A stretch of 64,000 nt of DNA from Pelagibius sp. CAU 1746 (GTDB lineage: Bacteria; Pseudomonadota; Alphaproteobacteria; Kiloniellales; Kiloniellaceae). The notes beneath the pieces are model-generated. The model ran no database searches and had not been told where the DNA came from. It saw only the letters and a list, made by a program, of their open reading frames with translations. The position numbers were made by a program, and so were the translations under genes. Below, in pieces: positions 46,817-54,286 of this stretch. The DNA lies in NCBI RefSeq assembly GCF_039839785.1, contig NZ_JBDOQT010000001.1, positions 992,001-1,056,000 on the forward strand, read 5' to 3'. The stretch's first letter is position 1. Each line of letters starts with the position of its first letter.

Positions 46817-47428
46817 ATGGGGCGGGCAGAGGTGGAAAGATCCAGGTTCCGGATAGAAGCGGGGCTCCGCCCCGAACACCGGGAGCAAGCCGTCGCCGGC
46901 TACTGGGAGGCCTTCTCGCGCAAGCTGCGCTATCCGCTCGGGCCTCGAGACAAGGCGACGGCCTTCATCCGGCAGGTGATGGACCCCGATTACGCCGTCA
47001 GCGCGGTTTCCAGCGACAATCGCTTCCTCGGCGCCGCGGGCTTCAAGACGCCCAGCGGCGCCTTCGTGGGCGGCTCCTTCGCGAGCATGGTCAAGGCGTA
47101 CGGAATTTTGGGGGGCCTTGTCCGGGCGGCGCTTGCCGGCGCGCTGGAGCGGTCATGTGACGAGAATACGCTGCTCATGGACGGGATCTTCGTGGAGGCG
47201 CGGGCCCGAGGTCTCGGCATCGGCACGGCGCTGCTGGCGGCCATAGAGCGGCATGCGGCGGCGTCCGGTCTGAGCCGGGTCCGCCTCGATGTGATCGACG
47301 GCAATCCCCGCGCCCGGGCGCTCTACGAGCGGCAAGGTTTCAAGGCGCAATCGACCTCCTCGGCCGGCATATTGCGGCCTGTCTTCGGGTTCGGCCACGC
47401 CACGACAATGTTGAAGGAGCTGGGTTGA
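46817..47428 (+). CDS. GNAT acetyltransferase
   Basis: This 203-aa protein has a C-terminal GNAT fold with MDGIFVEARARGLGIGTALL (the acetyl-CoA loop RGLGIG), RLDVIDGNPRARALYERQGF, and a longer N-terminal helical part (about residues 1-60). ATG 46817 with AAGG upstream is preferred over a TTG at 46766. The substrate is unknown, and it has no partner gene in an operon. Confidence 0.8.
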   Translation: MGRAEVERSRFRIEAGLRPEHREQAVAGYWEAFSRKLRYPLGPRDKATAFIRQVMDPDYAVSAVSSDNRFLGAAGFKTPSGAFVGGSFASMVKAYGILGGLVRAALAGALERSCDENTLLMDGIFVEARARGLGIGTALLAAIERHAAASGLSRVRLDVIDGNPRARALYERQGFKAQSTSSAGILRPVFGFGHATTMLKELG

Positions 47429-47595
47429 AGGAGCTGGCGTTGAAGGCGCTTCCCCTTGCCGGGAAGCTCTAACGTGATGCGCACATGTCTTTCGACCGCT
47501 TCGCTATCTCTCCGTTAACGGTTTTGTGTGAATGCTTGCTTCGAATATCCCTGAACTCAAGAGAGTGAAGCGTCATTGGGCGCCGGTGCTTTGCC

Positions 47596-49110
47596 ATGAC
47601 CGACAGTAACCACGCTACGGTTTCCGAAATTTTCCAGCACATGGCCGAAGCGGTGATCACCATCGACGACGGCGGCCGCATCGTGCTGGTCAACGCCGCG
47701 GCAGTGATGGCTTTCGGCTATCCCGAGGACGACATCGTCGGCCAGCCGCTGGATATTCTGATCCCGGCGCGCTTTCGCGACAGTCATCACCGCCATCTCG
47801 ACCGTTTCCTCGGCGAGAACGTCGCCAGCCGCTTCATGGGAGAGCGTGGCGAGATCATCGGCAGGCGCCGCGACGGCAGCGAATTTCATGCCGAGGCGAC
47901 GATCCTGAAGCACGGTGATGCCCGCCGCGGCGCGCCGGCGGTGACGGCGATCCTGCGCGACGTGTCCGAGCGCCGTCGGTGGCAGCGCCAACTCGCGACG
48001 TCGGAGGAGAAGCACCGCGCCATCCTGGATGCCTGCAGCGACGCCATCCTGCTGGCCGACGCGGAAAGCGGGCGGATTACCGATGTCAACGCGCGCGCGG
48101 CCGAACTGTTCAACTGCCCCACGGAAGATCTGCTGGGTTTGCACCAGACCGAGCTGCACCCCAGCGGCACCAGCGAGACCTATAGCCGGCTGTTCCGCGA
48201 GCACATCGAGAAGGGCCGGGTCTTGGTGCCCGAGGCCGAAATCCAGACAGCCTGCGGACTCGTCGTCCCGGTGGAGATCGTCGCCCGCCCGACGGTGATC
48301 GGCGGCACGCCGATGCTGGTGGGATTTTTCCGCGACATTTCCCGGCGAATCCAGCGTGAGAAGGATCTGCGCGAGGCCCGCATCCAGGCCGATGCGGCGA
48401 ACCGCAGCAAGTCCCAGTTCCTGGCCAACGTCAGCCACGAGCTGCGCACGCCCCTGAATGCCATCATCGGCTTCTCTGAAGTCTTCCGCGATGAGCTTCT
48501 GGGCCCGCTGGGCCACGAGAAGTATGTCGAATACGCGGGCGACCTGAACAGCGCCGGCCGGCAGTTGCTGGAGATCATCAACGACATCCTGGACATGACT
48601 TCATTGGATGTCGGCCGTTTGAAAATCGACGACGAACTGGTCGATGTTGCGGAGATGGCGGAGGCCTGCCTGCGGCTGGTGCGCCCGGCGGCGGTCGAAA
48701 AGAGCATCGAGTTGGCGCAGGAGGCCGGGCCGCTGCCGGCGCTGCTGGCCGATGCCCGCGTGCTGCGCCAGATGTTGCTGAACCTGCTCTCCAATGCGGT
48801 GAAATACACGCCCGCCGGCGGCCGTGTGACGCTGCGTGCCGAAGTCGGGCCCGGCGGCGGTGTTGAACTGGAAGTGGCGGACAATGGGATCGGCATGGCG
48901 GTGGATCAGGTGCCGCATCTGCTGGAGCCCTTCACCCGCGCCGACGATTCCTATACCCAGGCCCAGCAGGGCACGGGCCTGGGCCTGACGTTGACCAAGC
49001 GCATGATCGAGGCGCACGGCGGCAGGCTGAGCATCGTCAGCACGCCCGGCGAAGGCAGCCGGATTTCCCTGATCTTCCCTCCCGAGCGGACCAAGCCGCG
49101 CGGCGGCTGA
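47596..49110 (+). CDS. Double-PAS sensor histidine kinase (PleC/DivJ-like)
   Basis: This 504-aa kinase has two PAS domains (about residues 8-125 and 138-255), a HisKA dimerisation domain with the phospho-acceptor H281 in FLANVSHELRTPLNAIIGFS, and an HATPase_c domain (N-box NLLSNAVKY, G1 DNGIGM, G2 GTGLGLTL). The stretch after the histidine (GPLGHEKYVEYAGDLNSAGR) resembles alphaproteobacterial PleC/DivJ/PdhS kinases, which act on DivK/PleD-type regulators. There is no membrane segment, so it is cytoplasmic and may sense redox, light or a small ligand through PAS. No response regulator is nearby. A CCGTTAACGG palindrome lies at 47512-47521 upstream. Confidence 0.9.
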   Translation: MTDSNHATVSEIFQHMAEAVITIDDGGRIVLVNAAAVMAFGYPEDDIVGQPLDILIPARFRDSHHRHLDRFLGENVASRFMGERGEIIGRRRDGSEFHAEATILKHGDARRGAPAVTAILRDVSERRRWQRQLATSEEKHRAILDACSDAILLADAESGRITDVNARAAELFNCPTEDLLGLHQTELHPSGTSETYSRLFREHIEKGRVLVPEAEIQTACGLVVPVEIVARPTVIGGTPMLVGFFRDISRRIQREKDLREARIQADAANRSKSQFLANVSHELRTPLNAIIGFSEVFRDELLGPLGHEKYVEYAGDLNSAGRQLLEIINDILDMTSLDVGRLKIDDELVDVAEMAEACLRLVRPAAVEKSIELAQEAGPLPALLADARVLRQMLLNLLSNAVKYTPAGGRVTLRAEVGPGGGVELEVADNGIGMAVDQVPHLLEPFTRADDSYTQAQQGTGLGLTLTKRMIEAHGGRLSIVSTPGEGSRISLIFPPERTKPRGG

Positions 49111-49111
49111 T

Positions 49112-49888
49112 CTAGCGACGGGCCGTCAGGGCCTCGCCCTCCGGCGTCGAGAGAATCAGCGCGCCGTCCTCGGTGAACTCGAAACGGGAAACCTGGGAGA
49201 GTATCCGCAGGAATCTCCGCTGCTGATCGTCCAGGGCCGGCAGGCAGGCGCGCAGCGTGTTGGCCCCCTGTCCGATGGACAGCCTGCCGCCGGATATCCT
49301 GTAAGTGAGCGAATAGCTGTTGCAGCCGGTCAGGCCGGTGATGCGCCCGTCGCCACCGAAAGTCATCGAGACGCGGGAGAAATCGACGATGCCGCGCCGG
49401 CCGATGTCTTCCACCCGCCATTCGGCGCCGCGCAGGCGATCCGCCGCCGCAGCGTCTTCGGCCGCTGCGGTGGGCACCAGCATCAGCGGGCCGAGGTGGT
49501 TGGCGCTCTGCGCGGGATCGATGAGGTGCGTCGTGTCGGTGGTCCACAGCAGCCGCCCCCGGGCATCGAGGACGCTGCCGCGCACCGCGTAGCGGCCGCG
49601 TGGATCGAGATCGCTGCGCGACAGGTCCAGGGTGAAGTCGATGGGCACCTGCTGTCCGGAGAGGTCGATCGACTGCTCGGCCAAGAGCGGCGCGGCGCGG
49701 TCGGCGATGGAGACGTCGCTCAAGGTGATCCGCGCGGTAGCGCCCGGCGGCAGGGCGATACGCTCCCGGTAGGTGAGGGCGCCGGTGACCGTCGTCTGCG
49801 CCTTGGCGGTCGGCTGCCCGGGATCGGCGGCGCAGGCGCCCAGCAGAAGACAGATCAGCGCAAGGACGCCGGGATCCCGGGGAGTCAT
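49112..49888 (-). CDS. Lipoprotein with YbaY and META domains
   Basis: This 258-aa lipoprotein has a signal peptide with lipobox (ALICLLLGACA, acyl-Cys about residue 19). The first domain (about 30-140) matches the YbaY-type domain (VTGALTYRERIALPPGATAR, then DVSIADRAAP), and the second (about 150-258) matches META/HslJ (RGAEWRVEDIGRRGIVD, FGGDGRITGLTGCNSYSLTY, and a late ALILSTPEGEALTARR). HslJ-type domains are linked to heat-shock and novobiocin resistance in E. coli. It is convergent with the kinase gene, only 1 nt apart. ATG 49888 is preferred to 49912 because GGAAGG precedes it. Confidence 0.82.
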   Translation of the reverse strand: MTPRDPGVLALICLLLGACAADPGQPTAKAQTTVTGALTYRERIALPPGATARITLSDVSIADRAAPLLAEQSIDLSGQQVPIDFTLDLSRSDLDPRGRYAVRGSVLDARGRLLWTTDTTHLIDPAQSANHLGPLMLVPTAAAEDAAAADRLRGAEWRVEDIGRRGIVDFSRVSMTFGGDGRITGLTGCNSYSLTYRISGGRLSIGQGANTLRACLPALDDQQRRFLRILSQVSRFEFTEDGALILSTPEGEALTARR

Positions 49889-49960
49889 CCTTCCACCCTC
49901 CATGGTTGGCATGCCAAGGCCTTGATCCTCGCTGCCTTGGCGCGGAAAGGCGGCGGCCTT

Positions 49961-50266
49961 TTAGCGCTTTCGGACAAACTCCGTGCGCAGGACAAGGCCC
50001 TTTATCCCTTCGTAGCGGCAGTCGATCTCCTGATCGTTGTCCGTGAGGCGGATCGACTTGATCACTGTGCCCTGCTTCAGGGTCTGATTGGCGCCCTTCA
50101 CCTTCAGGTCCTTGATAAGGGTCACCGAGTCGCCGTCGGCGAGAATATTTCCGGAGGCATCGCGGACCGCGGCCTCATCGGCCTCGGCGGCGGCGGCCAT
50201 CTCCGCGGCCGGACGCCATTCGCCCGTCGCTTCGTCGTAAACGTATTCGTCGTTGTCGTTGGCCAT
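49961..50266 (-). CDS. YjdM/PhnA C-terminal domain protein lacking the zinc ribbon
   Basis: This 101-aa protein matches the YjdM (old name PhnA) C-terminal domain: SGNILADGDSVTLIKDLKVK, then IRLTDNDQEIDCRYEGIKGL and LRTEFVRK. The N-terminal zinc ribbon of E. coli YjdM, with two CxxC pairs, is replaced by an acidic segment (NDNDEYVYDEATGEWRPA) without cysteines. The function of the domain is unclear; it is not a proven phosphonate enzyme. ATG 50266 follows AAGGTGG. It is divergent from the VOC gene. Confidence 0.85.
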   Translation of the reverse strand: MANDNDEYVYDEATGEWRPAAEMAAAAEADEAAVRDASGNILADGDSVTLIKDLKVKGANQTLKQGTVIKSIRLTDNDQEIDCRYEGIKGLVLRTEFVRKR

Positions 50267-50441
50267 GTTCCACCTTCTGTCGCAAAGAATACCGCACCTG
50301 CGTCGTGCCGGAACGGGCGTCGAGGTCCGTCCGGTATCGATCATCCGGAGGGGCTCGATTATATTACTTGTCCAAGCTGTGCAATATTCATGGCGAAGAA
50401 CGGCTCGCGGCCGCGCGGCGCTCTTCCCAAGCGAGGTCTCC

Positions 50442-50828
50442 ATGACCATCGAACTCAATCACACCATCGTCTGGTGCAACGACAAGCGGAAGTCGGCCGC
50501 CTTCCTGGCCGAGATACTGGGGCGGCCGGCGCCCGCGTCCTTCTCTCACTTCCTGGTGGTGGAACTGGACAACGGCGTGTCACTCGATTTCCTGGAGAAG
50601 GAGGGCGAGGTCGCGCCGCAGCACTACGCATTCCTGATCGGCGAGGACGACTTCGACGCCGTCTTCGTGCGCATCGCCGAACGGGGACTGGTGTACTGGG
50701 CCGACCCGGGCAGGCAGCGCCCCGGTGAAATCAACCACAACGACGGCGGCCGCGGCGTCTACTTCAACGACCCCGACGGTCATCTCCTGGAGGTGCTGAC
50801 CCGCCCCTACGGCAGCGGCGGCAATTGA
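50442..50828 (+). CDS. VOC-family (glyoxalase-like) protein
   Basis: This 128-aa protein has the two beta-alpha-beta-beta-beta modules of the vicinal oxygen chelate fold: ELNHTIVWCNDKRKSAAFLA with the first metal His, and GRGVYFNDPDGHLLEVLTRP with the later metal His and Glu. It may be a glyoxalase, dioxygenase or resistance protein; the substrate cannot be told. GCGAGG precedes the ATG. Confidence 0.88.
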   Translation: MTIELNHTIVWCNDKRKSAAFLAEILGRPAPASFSHFLVVELDNGVSLDFLEKEGEVAPQHYAFLIGEDDFDAVFVRIAERGLVYWADPGRQRPGEINHNDGGRGVYFNDPDGHLLEVLTRPYGSGGN

Positions 50829-50848
50829 TTCGCGTCTGCGGCGGTTCC

Positions 50849-51117
50849 AGAGCCTTTTACGGTCAAATTGAATCAATTCTGTTTGCGAGCGGTGCGGCGA
50901 TCCGTCAGGAGACAGGCGCAGCGCGATACGGCGCATCGGGCCAGCCTGCCGCCGCAGCGGGCGCCTGCCGCTCGCAAACCCGAAGGGCCGGGCGGTTTTG
51001 CACCAATGTCGGCGGCCTTCGCCTTGGCCATAGCGCCGCTATGGCCGGCGCCAAACCCCTAGACCTTGCCGCAAACCCACTCCGGCAGAATGGTTCAATT
51101 TGGCCGTAAAAGGCTCT
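50849..51117. mobile_element. MITE-like inverted-repeat element
   Basis: A 33-nt end (50849-50881, starting AGAGCCTTTTACGG) and a 32-nt end (51086-51117) are inverted copies differing at only a few positions. They are AT-richer than the core. Inside is a nested inverted repeat (GTTTGCGAGCGG near 50881 with CCGCTCGCAAAC near 50970) and a perfect palindrome GGCCATAGCGCCGCTATGGC in the right half. No transposase and no clear target duplication are present. It fills almost all of the gap between the VOC gene and ybaK. Confidence 0.75.
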
Positions 51118-51154
51118 AAACTTTTCAGGTCGCAATGGATCGGAGGGTAAGACC

Positions 51155-51625
51155 ATGACGATCACGTCGACACTGCAAAGCTATCTCCGGGAAAACGGGG
51201 TCGAGCCCCAGACCGTGACGCACGAGAAAACGCTCTCGGCGTCGCGCACTGCGCAGGCGAGCCACGTTCCGGGAGATTGCGTGGCCAAGGGTGTTCTGGT
51301 GAAGGATGCCGAAGGCTATTTGCTTGCCGTGATCCCCGCTTCGCATCACCTGGAGATGGACCGGCTGTCGCGCCTGACCGGCCGCAAGCTGCGGCTGGCC
51401 GACGAGGATGAAGTCGCCGATGCCTTTCCCGACTGCGCGCTGGGCGCGGTGCCGCCGATGGGGACGCCTTACGGGCTTGAAACCGTGGTCGACGACAGTC
51501 TCGCCGGCCAGCCCGAGGCCTACCTCGAAGGCGGCGACCACGCCACCTTGCTGCAGGTGACGGCGGAGGACTTCGCCAAGCTGACGCGCGGCGCCCGGCA
51601 CGGCGCCTTCAGCCGTCACGACTGA
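51155..51625 (+). CDS. YbaK/ProX-type aminoacyl-tRNA deacylase
   Basis: This 156-aa YbaK domain protein probably hydrolyses mischarged tRNA such as Cys- or Ala-tRNAPro, or related species. The domain opens TLQSYLRENGVEPQTVTHEK and has the family segments VAKGVLVKDAEGYLLAVIPA (with the Lys of VAKGVL) and ALGAVPPMGTPYGLETVVDD. A GGAGGG site precedes the ATG at 51155. The MITE-like element ends 37 nt upstream and may supply or replace its promoter. Confidence 0.88.
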   Translation: MTITSTLQSYLRENGVEPQTVTHEKTLSASRTAQASHVPGDCVAKGVLVKDAEGYLLAVIPASHHLEMDRLSRLTGRKLRLADEDEVADAFPDCALGAVPPMGTPYGLETVVDDSLAGQPEAYLEGGDHATLLQVTAEDFAKLTRGARHGAFSRHD

Positions 51626-51643
51626 AGGCGCGGGGCCGCGGCT

Positions 51644-52513
51644 CTATTCGATGACCGCGAAGGTTCTGATCTCGATGCTTTCGCGGGGCGGGGCGTCGCT
51701 GCGCTGCCGCGGCGGCGTGAAGGCGCTGTGCGGCGTGAAGCGGGCCCGCCCGTCGTCCAGGCTGTCCCAACCCTTGATCAGCAGCACCTCCTCGCGCGTC
51801 ATCTCCGGCGCGTAGAACCAGCGCTGCCCTTCCTCGTAGGCCAGGTGATAGATCTCGCCGACGCGGTCGGGGAAGATCTGGTCGGTGGCGACCAGCGCCC
51901 TGGGCCGCACGCTGGCGGCGTCGGCCAGGGCCAGGGGCGCGCGCTGCACCGGGCCGCGGATCGGCCGCCAGGCGTTGACCTGCACAATGCGCGCGCCCTG
52001 GGCGCTGAGGCGCGCCATCTCGCTCTTGCCCAGCACGTCCGCCGCGCGGCGCGGGCCGCTGGTTGCCGTGTAGTCGACATGCACCCGCCCGGCCGGGCCG
52101 CGCGCGCCGTCGCGGTTGGCCGCGCCGGCCGCCGCGTCGGAGCGCCGGGTGGCGTCGAAGACAGCGACGCGGCTGGCGCCCAGTTCGCGCTTCAGCAGGG
52201 CCTCGATCTCGGAATAGTAGATCGCCTCGACGGCCCGGTCGTCGTAGGGGTCGTCGACGGCGGTCGGTGCCTGGCGCAGGACAAAACCCTCGCGATCCAG
52301 CGAGAAGGACTCGGCCAAGGGACGCAGGTCCAGGATGTCGACCTCGCGCGCCGTGGTGGCGAAAAGCTCGCGCGGCGCGCCGCCGGTCAGCGCGGAACTT
52401 TCCAGCACCGGCTTCTCCGCCTGGGGAACGATGAAATTCAGCGGCGCCGTCACTGCCGCTATGGATGGCGCTTGGGGCTCGCGGGGCAAAACGGCTGCGG
52501 CACTTCCGGTCAT
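51644..52513 (-). CDS. CmcJ/NvfI-family oxidoreductase-like protein
   Basis: This 289-aa protein resembles the CmcJ/NvfI group (cephamycin-related and fungal meroterpenoid enzymes, related to 2-oxoglutarate-type oxygenase folds). Typical segments are GRVHVDYTATSGPRRA, RIVQVNAWRPIRGPVQRAPL, EIYHLAYEEGQRWFYAPEMT and LIKGWDSLDDGRARFTPHSA. Its role in a non-producer bacterium is unknown. It is convergent with ybaK (18 nt between stops) and divergent from the subtilase gene. Confidence 0.75.
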   Translation of the reverse strand: MTGSAAAVLPREPQAPSIAAVTAPLNFIVPQAEKPVLESSALTGGAPRELFATTAREVDILDLRPLAESFSLDREGFVLRQAPTAVDDPYDDRAVEAIYYSEIEALLKRELGASRVAVFDATRRSDAAAGAANRDGARGPAGRVHVDYTATSGPRRAADVLGKSEMARLSAQGARIVQVNAWRPIRGPVQRAPLALADAASVRPRALVATDQIFPDRVGEIYHLAYEEGQRWFYAPEMTREEVLLIKGWDSLDDGRARFTPHSAFTPPRQRSDAPPRESIEIRTFAVIE

Positions 52514-52643
52514 GGCTGTCTCCTCGTCTCGGCGGCGGCGCCCGGGCCGGCTGTTTCAGGGCCCGGAAGAAGGGCGGTCTTAGAGGTGAGCCTTGGGCGG
52601 AGAAAGAAAATGCGGCCTTCGGGAAAGGGATCATTGCCTGCCG

Positions 52644-52668
52644 GGCACAAATAGAACCTCCTTGTGCC
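52644..52668. promoter_or_regulatory. Inverted repeat in a divergent promoter region
   Basis: GGCACAA (52644-52650) and TTGTGCC (52662-52668) form a 7-bp perfect inverted repeat with an 11-nt spacer, between the divergent CmcJ-like and subtilase genes. It could be a regulator operator or an RNA hairpin. No regulator gene is next to it. Confidence 0.35.
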
Positions 52669-52718
52669 GCCGCGCCGCCTGTGGCGAAGTCGGGTCTCTT
52701 TCATGCACGGAGAGCGCG

Positions 52719-54092
52719 ATGCGCGGCCGCACCAGGCCGGGATACCTGCGGGATGGAGGTGGCGGCCGCTTGTTCCTGGCGGCTGCCTTGCTGACGGTCT
52801 TGGCCGGACCATCCGCCGCGGCGCCGCCCCGCGAGGCCGCGCAGGCGGTGCGCGCCGCCGCCGGCGCGCTCTGCCCCGACGGCGCCGAGGCGCCGGAGCT
52901 GCTGGAAACGCGCCTGCCCGGCTATCTGCTGAGCGAGGTCGAGGAGACGGGGCCGCCGGAGGCCTGGCTGCGGCGCGAGATCCGCCTGGTCAACGGCGCG
53001 GCGGACCTGGCGCTGCAGGTGACGGCGCTCAGGCCCGGCGGCGTCCTGCGCCGCCTGGCCATCGAGGCGCGGGTGCTTTCCAGCGACCGCCCGCTGCTGT
53101 TGGCCTTGACCGGCGGCGACTGCGTCCTGCAACTGGCGCGCGCGCTCAGCTATCGCGGCGGCACCGCCTCCGAACTGCTGCTGCTGGCGCCCGACCTGAC
53201 GACCGTCGCCGGGCGCGAACCGCTGGATCCCCCAGTTCCCGAGGCAGTCCCGGAGCCGGTTCCCGCGGCGCCGCCGGGCGCGGGCGCCGGCGGCGGCGTG
53301 ACCGTCGCCCATGTCGACAGCGGCGTGAACTACCTGCTGCCGCAGATCGCATCGCGCCTGGCCCGCGACGCGGCGGGGCGCAGCCTGGGCTACGACTTCT
53401 GGGACCTGGACCCGCGGCCCTTCGACGGCGATACCAGCCGTTCGCCCTTCTTCCCGATCCGCCACGGTACCGAGGTGGCGAGTCAGTTGCTGGCCGAGGC
53501 GCCCGCGGCGCGGCTGGCGCCCTTCCGCTATCCGCGTCCGGACATGTCCCGCATGAGCGACGTGGTGGCCGCCGCCGCCGAGGCCGGGGCCGCGGTGGTG
53601 ATGCTGCCGCTCGGCAGCACCAAGCAGGCCGACTGGCTGGCCTTCGAGGCGGCGGCCCGGGCTCATCCGCGGCTGCTTTTCGTCGCCTCCGCCGGCAATG
53701 ACGGCCGCGACATCGATGCCCGTGACGCCAGAGGGGGCGGGGCGGGCGGGCGCCCGCTTTATCCGGCCAGCCTGTCCCTGGACAACATGATCGTGGTGAC
53801 CTCCTCGGATGCCACGGGCCTCCCGGCGCCCGGCTCCAACTGGGGCGCGGTCAGCGTCGACCTGCTGGTGCCGGCGGAACACCGCCGCGTCACCGGGTTC
53901 GACGGCCAGCCGGCGGAGGGCTCCGGCTCCAGCTTCGCGGTGCCGCGCGTCGCCGCCCTGGCCGCGCGCCTCAAGGCGGCCCATCCCGACTGGCAGGCCG
54001 CGGAGCTGAAGCGCGCGATCTTCGCGCGCGCCGTCGCGCCGCCGGTCGAGGGCGCCGTCGCCGTCGGCTGGATCCCGGACCCGGCGGACTAG
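52719..54092 (+). CDS. Secreted subtilisin-like (S8) serine protease
   Basis: This 457-aa protein has an N-terminal signal peptide (RLFLAAALLTVLAGPSAAA), a domain of unknown function (about residues 36-165), a Pro/Ala linker (about 169-190) and a subtilase domain. The triad is D200 (VAHVDSGVN), H249 (PIRHGTEVAS) and S405 (GSGSSFAVP), with the oxyanion Asn N327 (SAGNDG). GGAG lies 7 nt before the ATG at 52719. It is likely periplasmic or exported. There is no autotransporter barrel. It precedes the RND gene by 194 bp, but a functional link is not evident. Confidence 0.88.
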   Translation: MRGRTRPGYLRDGGGGRLFLAAALLTVLAGPSAAAPPREAAQAVRAAAGALCPDGAEAPELLETRLPGYLLSEVEETGPPEAWLRREIRLVNGAADLALQVTALRPGGVLRRLAIEARVLSSDRPLLLALTGGDCVLQLARALSYRGGTASELLLLAPDLTTVAGREPLDPPVPEAVPEPVPAAPPGAGAGGGVTVAHVDSGVNYLLPQIASRLARDAAGRSLGYDFWDLDPRPFDGDTSRSPFFPIRHGTEVASQLLAEAPAARLAPFRYPRPDMSRMSDVVAAAAEAGAAVVMLPLGSTKQADWLAFEAAARAHPRLLFVASAGNDGRDIDARDARGGGAGGRPLYPASLSLDNMIVVTSSDATGLPAPGSNWGAVSVDLLVPAEHRRVTGFDGQPAEGSGSSFAVPRVAALAARLKAAHPDWQAAELKRAIFARAVAPPVEGAVAVGWIPDPAD

Positions 54093-54210
54093 GTCCCCGG
54101 TGCCGCAGGCTGCGCCGGTGGGGATGGCCGCTGCCCCGCCTTCGTACAAACCTGCAAGGAAACCGGCGGATTTCCGCGATTCCGGCGCTGCCGCTTGCCG
54201 CAGCTAGCCG

Positions 54211-54240
54211 TTGCGCTAGATCGAAAAGCAACCGCATAAT
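54211..54240 (+). promoter_or_regulatory. Candidate promoter of the RND pump gene
   Basis: TTGCGC (54211-54216) and CATAAT (54235-54240) are separated by 18 bp and lie about 50 nt upstream of the RND start. The match to sigma-70 is moderate. Confidence 0.45.
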
Positions 54241-54286
54241 CTTTGGCGCTGGCTTCGGGTGGCCGGCTTTGGCGGGTAGCAACTGA

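Noticed and set aside
50825-51165. Open frames on both strands inside the inverted-repeat element
   Set aside because: They share similar short peptides only because the DNA ends are inverted copies; no ribosome sites or coding bias.
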